A stretch of 64,000 bases of DNA from Streptomyces smyrnaeus (GCF_017676345.1 NZ_JAFFZM010000002.1:62001-126000); one strand, 5' to 3'; positions 36,645 to 44,659 are shown, counted from the first letter of the stretch. A program made the numbers and translations. The notes: a model not told the origin generated them from the sequence alone.

Positions 36645-36671
36645 GTCACCGCGCCATCGGCGGCTGTGACA
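36645..36671 (-). promoter_or_regulatory. Candidate ECF41-type promoter of the flavin oxidoreductase
   Basis: On the minus strand TGTCACA (36671-36665) equals the known ECF41 -35 motif. Sixteen bases later the sequence is TGAC, whereas the family -10 is CGTC, so the second element fits poorly. The position, about 55 bases upstream of the start codon, is suitable. The call rests on the -35 match and on the neighbouring ECF41 gene. Confidence 0.45.
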
Positions 36672-36705
36672 GAACGGAGTGAGCTGTGAGACGGATCACT
36701 TCACC

Positions 36706-36732
36706 AGCACTCCAGCCGTAGATCGTGATCTT
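36706..36732 (-). repeat. 27-bp inverted repeat, left arm
   Basis: Read on the minus strand, these 27 bases match 37749-37775 on the plus strand at 25 of 27 positions. The pair, about 1,040 bases apart and in opposite orientation, brackets an IS701-like remnant and an orphan MazF/PemK-like gene. It is likely an insertion-element end or its flank. Confidence 0.7.
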
Positions 36733-37035
36733 CAGGTCTGATTCGCGGCTTGGCGGCCGTAATGGCCGACCTGGGCTCGGGCCTGATGGCGGCGTCGCCA
36801 GTCGGACCAGCCGAGCCGGTGGGCTGCACCGTGCACGGGCCGAACGACGAGCAGGCAGCACGTACTCGCGCACGTCATCGCGCACGGTGTCGGCATCCCA
36901 CTTAGCCCGACCGAGCAGGTGCTGCATTCCATGCGACTGGCCTGCCCGGCTCACTCGGCGATGCTTCAGCAGTTCTCGCGCGGCAGTTCCGACAGCAGCC
37001 CAGCACCAACTCCCGCGCCCGACGCCGGGATTCAA
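36732..37035 (-). mobile_element. Decayed IS701-like transposase remnant
   Basis: On the minus strand one frame encodes HGMQHLLGRAKWDADTVRDD VREYVL, which matches the N-terminal region of IS701-type transposases (QRLL...WD.D.VRDD...YV). Another frame ends RLGWSDWRRRHQARAQVGHY followed by GRQAANQT and a stop, which matches their basic C-terminal tail. The catalytic middle is missing, so this is an internally deleted and frameshifted relic. A related end-like AAGATCA segment occurs near 37125 as well as in the 27-bp repeats. Confidence 0.65.
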
Positions 37036-37270
37036 CCCGCGCGAACCGGCCCGCTGTCCGGGACCTCGAACGCCGCCTGCCAGCGGGCAGGGTCTACGCT
37101 GTGACTCGCGACCACCGCATGATCTTCAGTTTTCCCACGCCGATGATCAACGGTGGCCGCGCCCGTCCTCACCGCCCCTCGGTCACGACGTGGGCAGACG
37201 GGGCCGCATCCCTTCCATGTCCCGCAGGGGGCACGCAGCGTTCGCCCGCCGTCTCGTGCCAGGAGGACAC

Positions 37271-37675
37271 ATGCAACGCGGTGAAGTCTGGTGGGTCGAC
37301 TTCGATGAGCGACGCCCGGTCGTGCTGCTCTCGGACGAGGAGTCATCCGGGTTTCAGGCGATGCAGGTCGTTGCGCCAGCGGGCGTCGATATCAGCGGCC
37401 TGGGCGTTGAAGTGGCCGTAGGAGCCCCGGAAGGAGTGCCCTTCGAAGGCGTGCTGCGGTTCGCGTTCCCCCGTCCAGGCTTTACTCCGTGCACATGGCT
37501 GACCACCGTGTCCCGGGACGACCTGATCGAGCGGGCGGGCGTGTTGTCCTCCGTGAAGCTCAGCGAGGTTGGAGAAGCCCTCCGTGCCGCTGCAGACAGG
37601 AGGGAGTGGACCCCGATGACGGCTGCCAGGATCAGCGAGATCAAAGATGCCCGCCGTCTCGAAGGACTCGAGTAG
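37271..37675 (+). CDS. MazF/PemK-like protein, apparently orphan toxin-family gene
   Basis: A 134-residue protein starting MQRGEVWWVDFDERRPVVLL, the typical beginning of MazF/PemK endoribonuclease-like folds, with CTWLTTVSRDDLIERAGVLS in the later strand-helix region. MazF proteins cleave mRNA at short sites and are neutralised by a small antitoxin. No antitoxin-sized gene precedes it; the upstream DNA is transposase relic. So it may be an orphan, a regulatory relative, or paired elsewhere. AGGAGGACAC just upstream fixes the ATG at 37271. It sits inside a 27-bp inverted repeat pair. Confidence 0.75.
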   Translation: MQRGEVWWVDFDERRPVVLLSDEESSGFQAMQVVAPAGVDISGLGVEVAVGAPEGVPFEGVLRFAFPRPGFTPCTWLTTVSRDDLIERAGVLSSVKLSEVGEALRAAADRREWTPMTAARISEIKDARRLEGLE

Positions 37676-38121
37676 CGGACGCCTGTGCTGCCCAGCTCGA
37701 TCTCGTCGACGACTGACCGCTGTCCCCTCTCCACTGCAGTCCAGCAACAAGATCACGGTCTATGGCTGGAGTGCTAGGCGCTGCCAACCTGTGACCTCGG
37801 TGCTGCGTGGAGCGGCTCCGACTGCGTTTCGGGAGGGGCGGGCGACTGCGGCCCTGACCGCAGTGCCGGCGGCTTTGGGAACCCGCGTCTGCGAGCACCA
37901 ATGGCCAGCAGGCTGCTGTGGTGGGATGCAGGACGCCGCCTGGTGCGGCCGAGGTACGCCGAGGAACGCGGCTCGTGGAGCAGTCATCGGTCCGCGGGCG
38001 ATACCACGCGCTGCCATGCGTACCGCCTCAGCCGACCTCTTCGACCTGTTGGCACAAGTGCCAACCTGGTGCCAGTGCGGCGGAGACTGTGCCGCGAAAT
38101 CCTGGGCCCTACACCTACAGG
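37676..38121. other. Intergenic region between MazF-like gene and dnaB 3' end
   Basis: No convincing gene is seen in these 446 bases. They contain the right arm of the 27-bp inverted repeat (37749-37775) and a 16-base palindrome TTGGCACAAGTGCCAA at 38049-38064, echoed by GGTGCCA soon after. Codon bias is absent in all frames. The region looks like scar DNA from past insertions next to dnaB. Confidence 0.5.
37749..37775 (+). repeat. 27-bp inverted repeat, right arm
   Basis: This segment, beginning AAGATCACGG and ending CTGGAGTGCT, is the partner of the left arm at 36706-36732 (25 of 27 identical in inverted orientation). Confidence 0.7.
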
Positions 38122-41100
38122 TCAGGTCTGCGCCATGTCCACGAAGCGGGAGTAGTGGCCCTGGAAGGCGACCGTGATGGTGGCGGTGGGGCCGTTGCGG
38201 TGCTTGGCGACGATCAGGTCGGCCTCGCCCGCGCGGGGGGACTCCTTCTCGTAGGCGTCCTCGCGGTGCAGCAGGATCACCATGTCCGCGTCCTGCTCGA
38301 TGGAGTTGTGGACATGGATTCCGTTGGCGACGAAATTGTGGGTGCCGAGAACCGTGGCGTCGTAGACCTCTTGCTCTCCGACCGTTTCGATGGAAACGAC
38401 CTCGTCCCAGAACACATCGCTGGTGGCGAGCATCTCCAGCCCGGCGTCCGAGAAAACGTCTGCCACCCGGGAGAGCCGCGCCCGGCTCGGAGCAGACTTG
38501 TACAGGGCGCTGCCGCAGTACTTCGTGCCCGGAGCGGCCTGGAACGCTCGCGTCGTGACCGATTGCTCCCGCAGCACCGCGCGAACGGTGTCCCAGATGT
38601 CGCGCGGCACGGTGTCGAGGTTGGTGTTCGCCTTCACCTCGCGCAGCCGCTCCTCTGCTGCGACAACGTGCTTGGCCCGCGCACCGTGAACGCCGATCTC
38701 TTCGAGGAAGCGCTTCTGATCCTCCACGCCTGAAACGTCGACCGTCCACTGCGGATGGCCCCTGTCGTTGCCGACAGCCCGAACTCTGGCCCGGATGTCG
38801 GTCCTCAGCAGCAGATGCTGGAGGTCCCGGGCAAGACGCTCACTGGTCGTCGCGTAGCAGATCCGCACGGCCCCCGAAGCCGCCGAGACGGTGACCGAAC
38901 CGTCCGTCGCCCACAAGTGACGGAGGAACAGCCGCACCTGCGCGTCCGGCAGCCCGAAGACCTCGGGCGGGACGAACTTCTCGTGGGCCCGCTTGCCGTA
39001 AAGCCCCATGCCGTCCAGCCACGCCGCCACCGGGTTACGGCGACCGTGCGTCAGGTGATGCGGCGACGGCAGGTGGACGTGCCACCAGCTTTCCTGGCTC
39101 ACCCGCCGCGGCTCGATTCCGAAGTGCGCCGCGGCGTCCTCGACGGCGTTCAGGTTCGCCTCGTCGTTGCTCGTGTAGTGCACCGGCTGGCGTGGCGCCA
39201 CGCATCCGTCGCCCAGCAGATGGGCCAACATGACGATCTCCGCCTCCGGCCAGGGCGCGGTTCGCTGCGGGGCCTCGAGCCTGCGCGGGACCGCCAGCCG
39301 AGCGCCCACCGGCAGCTCGCCCAGCGGCTTCCACCCGTCGTACGTGAGGAACGGATGGTTGGCGGTGGCCTCGATCTCCCGGCCGGAGGCCAGCTTCAGC
39401 CGGAAGACCTCCTTCACCCCACTGGGGAAGACATGCGTCATCGTCCTGGGTACGAGACGCAGCTGCTCGTCCACGGACCAGACGGGAATGTTCCGCTCGC
39501 CGCTTTCCAGCAGCTCGCCCATCGTCACCTCCGCGCCGGTGTCGGCGCGCAGCACCCGGGTGGAAGCCGTGAGGCAGCCGGACTCGCGCAAGTCCGACAC
39601 CATCGGCTTCTTGTCCGTGCGCTGTTCGGGGCCGCGGTTGAGCTGGGAGAGGGCGATGACCGGGACTTCCAACTCCTTGGCCAGCAGCTTGAGGTTACGG
39701 GACATCTCCGAGACCTCCTGCTGGCGGCTCTCGGGGCGGCGGGAGCCGCCCGTCTGCATCAGCTGGAGGTAGTCGATGACGATCATCTGGAGGTCGTTGC
39801 GCTGCTTGAGGCGGCGGCACTTGGCGCGGATCTCCATCATCGACAGGTTCGGCGAGTCGTCGATGTAGAGGGGGGCGTCGGTGACCTGCGGCATCTGCCG
39901 CGCCAGCCGCGTCCAGTCCTCGTCCGTCATGGACCCGGACCGCATATGGTGCAGGGCCACTCTGGCCTCGGCGGACAGCAGCCGCATCGCGATCTCGTTG
40001 CGGCCCATCTCCAGCGAGAAGATGACGCTGGGCATGGCGTGTTTGATGGAGCAGGCCCGGGCGAAATCCAGAGCGAGGGTGGAATTGTGTGTGGGGATCA
40101 TGGACCTCGTGGCGAGGTACAAATGGTCCGCGTTGTCCACCTGGACGCAGCGCACGGGCACGCTCGCCACGGGCCGCACAGAAGTGATGAACCGGGTGGG
40201 CGTGCGGGGGTAGCTGTCCCGGCCGCGTTCCTTGTGCGCCAACCGCTTGCGTTCCAGCCGGAAGACATCGTCGGGCGTGGTGAACGTGACTTCGTACGAA
40301 GTTGACGTCTCGTTGTTGCGGCCACGCACGCGACGCGTCGACCATCCGCAGCGGTAGCCGAGGCTCACGACCAGCTCCCGGAAGTCCTCGGCCAGTCGCC
40401 GGTTGGTCACGGCGAAGCTGACGGATCCGGTGCTGTCCGCGGTGCCGTCCGTGTCCAGAAGCCCGGCCAGCAGCGCTCGGCGCTGCGCCTGAGAGGCCCG
40501 CAGGTAGCTCTGGGGAATGTGCTTGTTCCCCAGCACGGTCAGGGAACGGAGGATCGCCTGGACACTGCCCTTGGTGCGCGAGCAGTCTCCGCAGCGCGGA
40601 GGGGACATGGCGGAGTGGCACGGCTTTCCGCAGTCGGCACAGTTCGTCGTCGGCTCCGGTGGTGAGACGAACCGTGCCCGGCCGCCACAGGAGCGTCCGC
40701 AGCTTCTGACGTGTGGGAGCTCGGGGAGGAATGACCTGCCGCAGACGACACACACCCGCTCGGCCGGGCGTCGGCGGGGCTCGGCCAGTTGGATTCCGTA
40801 GGTCGCCGTCGCCTCGCCCACGGGCGAGGTGAGGTACCCCTCGGCCTCGATGTTGAGCAGCACTTCCGGGTCGACCGTGGTGATGCGGGCGGCGGCGGAG
40901 TGGCCGTCACCGAGCCACGCACCCAGCAGGTACGGCGCGAGGGGGAGGTCCTGTTCGGGAAGGTCCAGGGGCGCCGCGTTGCGCACCGAGTGGTTGAGCC
41001 GGGCGTCGGCCGTTCGGCAGCGCAGCGTATCGGCGATTTCCCGGGTGGTCCTCACCGACGGGAGGACGCGTGGAGTTCTCCCGTCGCCCTTCGCGGCTGC

Positions 41101-42195
41101 TTCTTGTGCGGCACGGCGTGCGGCGCGGGTGTCGGTCAGCCACTGGTGCTCGGCGTCCGCGACAACGTTGGTGCCGTCGTCGAACGTTACCTCGTAGCAG
41201 TCGCGGTCCGTCATGACGTCGGTCGCCGCCGTGACCCTGGTCGGCTTGCCGTGTGCGTCGAGCAGCTCGTCCCCGACCTGGACCTCCCCCATCGTCGTCC
41301 ACCCGTCCGGCGTGGGCAGCGGGGTGTCCAGCGCCAAGGCCTTGCCCATAGCAGGACGGGCGGCGATGACGATCATCTGGCCGGGGTGCAGCCCGTTGGT
41401 GAGCGAGTCGAGGTCGGTGAAGCCGGTGGGGACACCGGTCATCTGGCCGCTGCGGGAGCCGATGGCCTCGATCTCGTCGAGGGCGCCCTCCATGATGTCG
41501 CCGAGCGGTAGGTAGTCCTCGGAGGTGCGCTGCTCGGTGACGGCGTAGATCTCCGCCTGGGCGCCGTTGACGATGTCGTCCACGTCGCCGTCGGCTGCAT
41601 AACCCATTTGAGTGATGCGGGTGCCTGCCTCGACCAGCCTGCGGAGGATGGCCCGCTCGTGGACGATCTCCGCGTAGTACTCGGCGTTCGCGGCCGTGGG
41701 GACCGCCTGGACGAGTGACTGGACGTACCCGGGGCCACCGACGCGGGCGATCTCCCCGCGGCGGGTCAGTTCGGCGGTGACGGTGATGGGGTCGGCGGGC
41801 TCGCCCTTGGCGTAGAGGTCGAGGATGGCCTGGTAGACCGTCTCGTGCGCGGGCCGGTAGAAGTCGTTGCCCTTGAGGACCTCGACGACATCGGCAATGG
41901 CGTCCTTGGACAGCAGCATGCCGCCGAGGACGGACTTCTCCGCCTCCAGGTCCTGCGGGGGGACGCGTTCGAACCCGCCGGCGGGGCCCTCGGGGCCGCG
42001 CTCGTGCTGCTCGGGGAGGGCCGGTGCGGAGCGGTCACCGCCGGGGCCGCTGCGGGAGCCGTTGCCGTATCCGTTGCCACGCCCGTTGCCGGAGCCGTTG
42101 CGGCGCTGGGGCGCCTGCGCCGTGACCGGGAATCCTTCCTCGGCGGCGAGGTCGGCGGCCCAGGGGTCTTCCACGTGTTCGGGCTGCTGTGTCAC
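38122..42195 (-). CDS. dnaB: Replicative DNA helicase DnaB with two inteins
   Basis: DnaB is the hexameric ring helicase that unwinds DNA at the replication fork. The precursor has 1,357 residues, far over the usual 450-500. The host protein is residues 1-285, 705-873 and 1298-1357, or 514 after splicing. The N-terminal domain lies at about 75-180 (VPPQDLEAEKSVLGGMLLSK). Intein 1 (286-704) splits Walker A after ARPAMGK, before STLALDFA. Intein 2 (874-1297) follows SDLRESG, before SIEQDADMVILL. Walker B is QMIVIDYLQLM (803-813). Residues 30-75 are a Gly/Asn/Arg-rich linker. No helicase can form until both inteins leave, since both interrupt the ATPase core. It stands alone, with a DnaA-box-like cluster upstream. 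Confidence 0.97.
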   Translation of the reverse strand: MTQQPEHVEDPWAADLAAEEGFPVTAQAPQRRNGSGNGRGNGYGNGSRSGPGGDRSAPALPEQHERGPEGPAGGFERVPPQDLEAEKSVLGGMLLSKDAIADVVEVLKGNDFYRPAHETVYQAILDLYAKGEPADPITVTAELTRRGEIARVGGPGYVQSLVQAVPTAANAEYYAEIVHERAILRRLVEAGTRITQMGYAADGDVDDIVNGAQAEIYAVTEQRTSEDYLPLGDIMEGALDEIEAIGSRSGQMTGVPTGFTDLDSLTNGLHPGQMIVIAARPAMGKALALDTPLPTPDGWTTMGEVQVGDELLDAHGKPTRVTAATDVMTDRDCYEVTFDDGTNVVADAEHQWLTDTRAARRAAQEAAAKGDGRTPRVLPSVRTTREIADTLRCRTADARLNHSVRNAAPLDLPEQDLPLAPYLLGAWLGDGHSAAARITTVDPEVLLNIEAEGYLTSPVGEATATYGIQLAEPRRRPAERVCVVCGRSFLPELPHVRSCGRSCGGRARFVSPPEPTTNCADCGKPCHSAMSPPRCGDCSRTKGSVQAILRSLTVLGNKHIPQSYLRASQAQRRALLAGLLDTDGTADSTGSVSFAVTNRRLAEDFRELVVSLGYRCGWSTRRVRGRNNETSTSYEVTFTTPDDVFRLERKRLAHKERGRDSYPRTPTRFITSVRPVASVPVRCVQVDNADHLYLATRSMIPTHNSTLALDFARACSIKHAMPSVIFSLEMGRNEIAMRLLSAEARVALHHMRSGSMTDEDWTRLARQMPQVTDAPLYIDDSPNLSMMEIRAKCRRLKQRNDLQMIVIDYLQLMQTGGSRRPESRQQEVSEMSRNLKLLAKELEVPVIALSQLNRGPEQRTDKKPMVSDLRESGCLTASTRVLRADTGAEVTMGELLESGERNIPVWSVDEQLRLVPRTMTHVFPSGVKEVFRLKLASGREIEATANHPFLTYDGWKPLGELPVGARLAVPRRLEAPQRTAPWPEAEIVMLAHLLGDGCVAPRQPVHYTSNDEANLNAVEDAAAHFGIEPRRVSQESWWHVHLPSPHHLTHGRRNPVAAWLDGMGLYGKRAHEKFVPPEVFGLPDAQVRLFLRHLWATDGSVTVSAASGAVRICYATTSERLARDLQHLLLRTDIRARVRAVGNDRGHPQWTVDVSGVEDQKRFLEEIGVHGARAKHVVAAEERLREVKANTNLDTVPRDIWDTVRAVLREQSVTTRAFQAAPGTKYCGSALYKSAPSRARLSRVADVFSDAGLEMLATSDVFWDEVVSIETVGEQEVYDATVLGTHNFVANGIHVHNSIEQDADMVILLHREDAYEKESPRAGEADLIVAKHRNGPTATITVAFQGHYSRFVDMAQT
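38305..39576 (-). other. DnaB intein 2: class 1 intein with LAGLIDADG endonuclease
   Basis: Residues 874-1297 of the precursor (424 residues). It starts with Cys (CLTASTRVLRADTGAEVTMG), has a block B TANHPF motif (His947), and ends NGIHVHN before Ser1298, so all class 1 splicing residues are present. A LAGLIDADG endonuclease domain is inserted, with MLAHLLGDGCV (about 989-999) and LRHLWATDGSV (about 1091-1101), both keeping the acidic residue. The insertion site RESG/SIEQD is the same as that of the Synechocystis DnaB intein. It appears complete and able to splice and to home. Confidence 0.95.
40084..41340 (-). other. DnaB intein 1: class 3 intein (W-C-T) with zinc-finger-rich LAGLIDADG domain
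   Basis: Residues 286-704 (419 residues), inserted in Walker A between GK and S. It begins with Ala (ALALDTPLPTPDGWTTMGEV), so it lacks a first-residue nucleophile. The class 3 signature is present: Trp352 in the block B EHQWLT, Cys683 in block F VRCVQVDNADHLYLA, and Thr702 in the end PTHN. In class 3 inteins the block F Cys starts splicing. LAGLIDADG motifs are PYLLGAWLGDGHS (421-433) and ALLAGLLDTDGTAD (574-587). Between them nine Cys (482, 485, 499, 503, 519, 522, 526, 535, 538) suggest two zinc-binding modules. The start resembles mycobacteriophage DnaB inteins. Confidence 0.93.
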
Positions 42196-42391
42196 CCCGC
42201 CTCGCCTCCTCCCACCGGTCCTCCCAACAGGTCCCGTCGTACGCCACAGTCTTACGGCACAGCACTGACAAACGCTGGCAATCGAGCCGCCCGGCCCGGG
42301 TTACGGCGCGTCGGTGCGACGGTGAAGAAGGGGGAACGGGAGGACGGACGCTGGTACACCGTAGGCGGCCCGCACGGTTCAGCCAATCACC

Positions 42392-42655
42392 TTATCCACA
42401 GGGTGGTGTGGACAGTCGGGGCCAACCTGTGGAGAAGCTGCCGAAAGCTGTGCACGAGTCGGGGGACAGCGCTGTGGATTACTGTTGCCTCCTCCGCCCA
42501 CTGCACGTCTGACCTGCAACTTTACCGTCCACGAGCTGTGCGGGGAAAAAACTTCTCCACTCTCTCCCCGGGAGGATCACCCAGGGTGTTCAAGCCTGCC
42601 GCGTACACGGTCAAGTAAGCGTCATACGACCCTTGCACTCATTACCTGTGGATGT
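42392..42655. promoter_or_regulatory. Cluster of DnaA-box-like sites upstream of dnaB
   Basis: The 473-base region between dnaB and the divergent MATE gene holds no gene but carries five 9-mers like the DnaA box TTGTCCACA/TTATCCACA. These are TTATCCACA at 42392-42400 (exact) and, on the minus strand, CTGTCCACA (42415-42407), TTCTCCACA (42436-42428), TAATCCACA (42481-42473) and ACATCCACA (42655-42647). Four fall within 90 bases. They may bind DnaA and couple dnaB transcription to initiation, or titrate DnaA. Confidence 0.6.
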
Positions 42656-42668
42656 TTGGATCGAACCT

Positions 42669-44012
42669 ATGAACCCCGCTTCCCCGACCGGGCGCACCGC
42701 CGTGCGACGCCACGACCGTGAGATCATCGCGCTCGCCCTCCCCGCCTTCGGCGCGCTCGTCGCGGAACCCCTCTTCGTGATGGCCGACAGCGCCATCGTC
42801 GGACATCTCGGCACTCCCCAGCTCGCCGGACTCGGCGTCGCCGCGGCGCTCCTCCAGACCGGCGTCAACATCTTCGTCTTCCTCGCCTACGCCACCACCG
42901 CCGCCGTCGCCCGGCGGCTCGGTGCCGGAGATCTGCCCGCCGCACTCCGCCAAGGGCTGGACGGCATCTGGCTCGCGCTCATCCTCGGCGCTCTGGTCAT
43001 CGCCACTGTGGTGCCGACAGCGCCCTGGCTCGTCGACGCGTTCGGCGCCTCCGCGACCGCCGCCCCGTACGGCACCACCTATCTGCGGATCAGCGCGCTC
43101 GGCATCCCCGCCATGCTCGTCGTCCTCGCCGCGACCGGTGTGCTGCGCGGGCTCCAGGACACCAAGACCCCGCTGTACGTCGCCGTCGGCGGGTTCAGTG
43201 CCAACGCCGCGCTCAACGCGCTGCTCGTCTACGGCGCCGGGCTCGGTATCGCGGGCTCCGCCTGGGGAACGGTGCTCGCCCAGTGGGGCATGGCTGCCGT
43301 CTATCTGACCGTCGTGGTGCGGGCAGCGCGACGGCACGGCGCCACCTTGCGGCCCGACCTCGCCGGAATCCGCGCCAGCGGACGGGCCGGAGTGCCGTTG
43401 CTGGTCCGTACGCTCTCGCTGCGTGCCGTGCTGATGATCGCCACGGCGGTAGCGGCCCGGTTGGGGGACGCCGACATCGCGGCCCATCAGATCACCTTGA
43501 CCCTGTGGTCGCTGCTGGCCTTCGCCCTGGACGCCATCGCCATCGCGGGGCAGGCCATCATCGGCCGCTACCTCGGCGCCTCCGACGTGGCGGGGGCGAA
43601 GGCGGCGTGCCGCAGGATGGTGCTGTGGGGCGTGGTGTCCGGGGCGGTGCTGGGGGCACTGGTCGCACTGGTACGGCCGCTGTTCATGCCGATCTTCACC
43701 ACGGACCAGTCCGTGATCGACCAGTTGACGCCGGTGCTGCTGGTCGTCGCCGTCACCCAGCCCATCGCCGGGGTGGTGTTCGTGCTCGACGGCGTGCTGA
43801 TGGGAGCCGGTGACGGGCCCTATCTGGCGGGCGCCATGCTGGTGACGCTGGCCGCCTTCGCTCCGGTGGCCTTGGCGGTGCCGGCGCTGGGCGGCGGGCT
43901 CACGGCGCTGTGGTGGACCATCGCCGGGCTGATGATGGGCACCCGGCTGGTGACCCTCGCCCTGCGGGCCCGCTCGGGACGGTGGGCGGTGACGGGCGCG
44001 GTGCGCGCGTGA
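42669..44012 (+). CDS. MATE-family efflux transporter
   Basis: A 447-residue protein with about 12 membrane segments. MATE features include PAFGALVAEPLFVMADSAIV near the N-terminus, GLQDTKTPLYVAVGGFSANA and IAAHQITLTLWSLLAFALDA. MATE proteins export drugs and cationic compounds by H+ or Na+ antiport. The ATG at 42669 (MNPASPTGRTAVRRHDREII) is preferred over a TTG upstream. It is divergent from dnaB and convergent on rplI, with a bidirectional terminator at 44158-44187. Confidence 0.92.
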   Translation: MNPASPTGRTAVRRHDREIIALALPAFGALVAEPLFVMADSAIVGHLGTPQLAGLGVAAALLQTGVNIFVFLAYATTAAVARRLGAGDLPAALRQGLDGIWLALILGALVIATVVPTAPWLVDAFGASATAAPYGTTYLRISALGIPAMLVVLAATGVLRGLQDTKTPLYVAVGGFSANAALNALLVYGAGLGIAGSAWGTVLAQWGMAAVYLTVVVRAARRHGATLRPDLAGIRASGRAGVPLLVRTLSLRAVLMIATAVAARLGDADIAAHQITLTLWSLLAFALDAIAIAGQAIIGRYLGASDVAGAKAACRRMVLWGVVSGAVLGALVALVRPLFMPIFTTDQSVIDQLTPVLLVVAVTQPIAGVVFVLDGVLMGAGDGPYLAGAMLVTLAAFAPVALAVPALGGGLTALWWTIAGLMMGTRLVTLALRARSGRWAVTGAVRA

Positions 44013-44083
44013 GCTGGCAACGACGGCTCCACAGACTGCAACGTACCCGGCGCACGGTGCCGCGCTTGCCCACCTTGCGCCCC

Positions 44084-44115
44084 TGGGGGCACCTCCCGGC
44101 CGGAGGCTGGGGGAG
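44084..44115. repeat. Intergenic palindromic repeat, copy 2
   Basis: This 32-base unit differs from the one at 4974-5004 by only a few substitutions and one extra base. It shares the leading TGGGGGCACC, an internal CCCGGCCG...AGGC hairpin and the trailing GGGGGAG. It sits between the MATE stop and the shared terminator. Confidence 0.7.
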
Positions 44116-44157
44116 CAGACTGCCCGAGCGCCACGGGGGCGAAGCCCACGAATGACG

Positions 44158-44187
44158 GAGGGCGCACCCCTCACGGGGTACGCCCTC
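44158..44187. terminator. Bidirectional terminator between MATE gene and rplI
   Basis: GAGGGCG pairs with CGCCCTC and, after one mismatch, ACCCC pairs with GGGGT around a 4-base loop. It lies between two convergent genes and can serve both. Confidence 0.75.
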
Positions 44188-44212
44188 TCATCGGCTCAGG
44201 CCGAGCGCGGTG

Positions 44213-44659
44213 TCAGCCGGCCGCGACGTCGACGTCGACCGTGGCGGTCACATCGGCGTACAGCCGCACGGTGACCTGGTGGGCGCCGAGCGACTTGATG
44301 GGCGAGCCCACCTCGATGCGGCGCTTGTCCACGTCTGGGCCGCCCGAGGCCTTGATGGCCTCGGCGATGTCCGCCGGGGTGACGGAGCCGAACAGCCGGC
44401 CCTGCTCCCCGGCCCGCACCTTGAGGCCGACGCGCAGGCCCTCGAGCTGCGACTTGACCTCGTTGGCCTGCTCGATCGTCGCGATCTCGCGGATCTTGCG
44501 GGCGCGGCGGATCTGCTCGACGTCCTTCTCGCCACCCTTGGTCCAGCGGATCGCGAAACCGCGCGGGACCAGGTAGTTGCGGGCGTAGCCGTCCTTCACC
44601 TCGACGACATCGCCGGCGGCACCGAGGCCGGAGACCTCATTGGTCAGGATGATCTTCAT
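44213..44659 (-). CDS. rplI: 50S ribosomal protein L9
   Basis: A 148-residue bL9. The N-terminal RNA-binding domain begins [20 protein letters not shown] and holds the family motif [13 protein letters not shown]. The long central helix and C-terminal domain follow ([16 protein letters not shown]). L9 binds 23S rRNA and reaches toward the neighbouring ribosome. It is the last gene of the rpsF-ssb-rpsR-rplI operon, 18 bases after rpsR, and is followed by a strong terminator. Confidence 0.98.
   Translation of the reverse strand: MKIILTNEVSGLGAAGDVVEVKDGYARNYLVPRGFAIRWTKGGEKDVEQIRRARKIREIATIEQANEVKSQLEGLRVGLKVRAGEQGRLFGSVTPADIAEAIKASGGPDVDKRRIEVGSPIKSLGAHQVTVRLYADVTATVDVDVAAG

Noticed and set aside
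37901..38155. 84-codon open frame between the MazF-like gene and dnaB
   Set aside because: It lacks third-position G/C bias and a ribosome site and overlaps the dnaB 3' end.
42392..42655. DnaA-box cluster considered as oriC
   Set aside because: dnaA and dnaN are not adjacent, boxes are few and mostly imperfect, and Streptomyces oriC contains many more.
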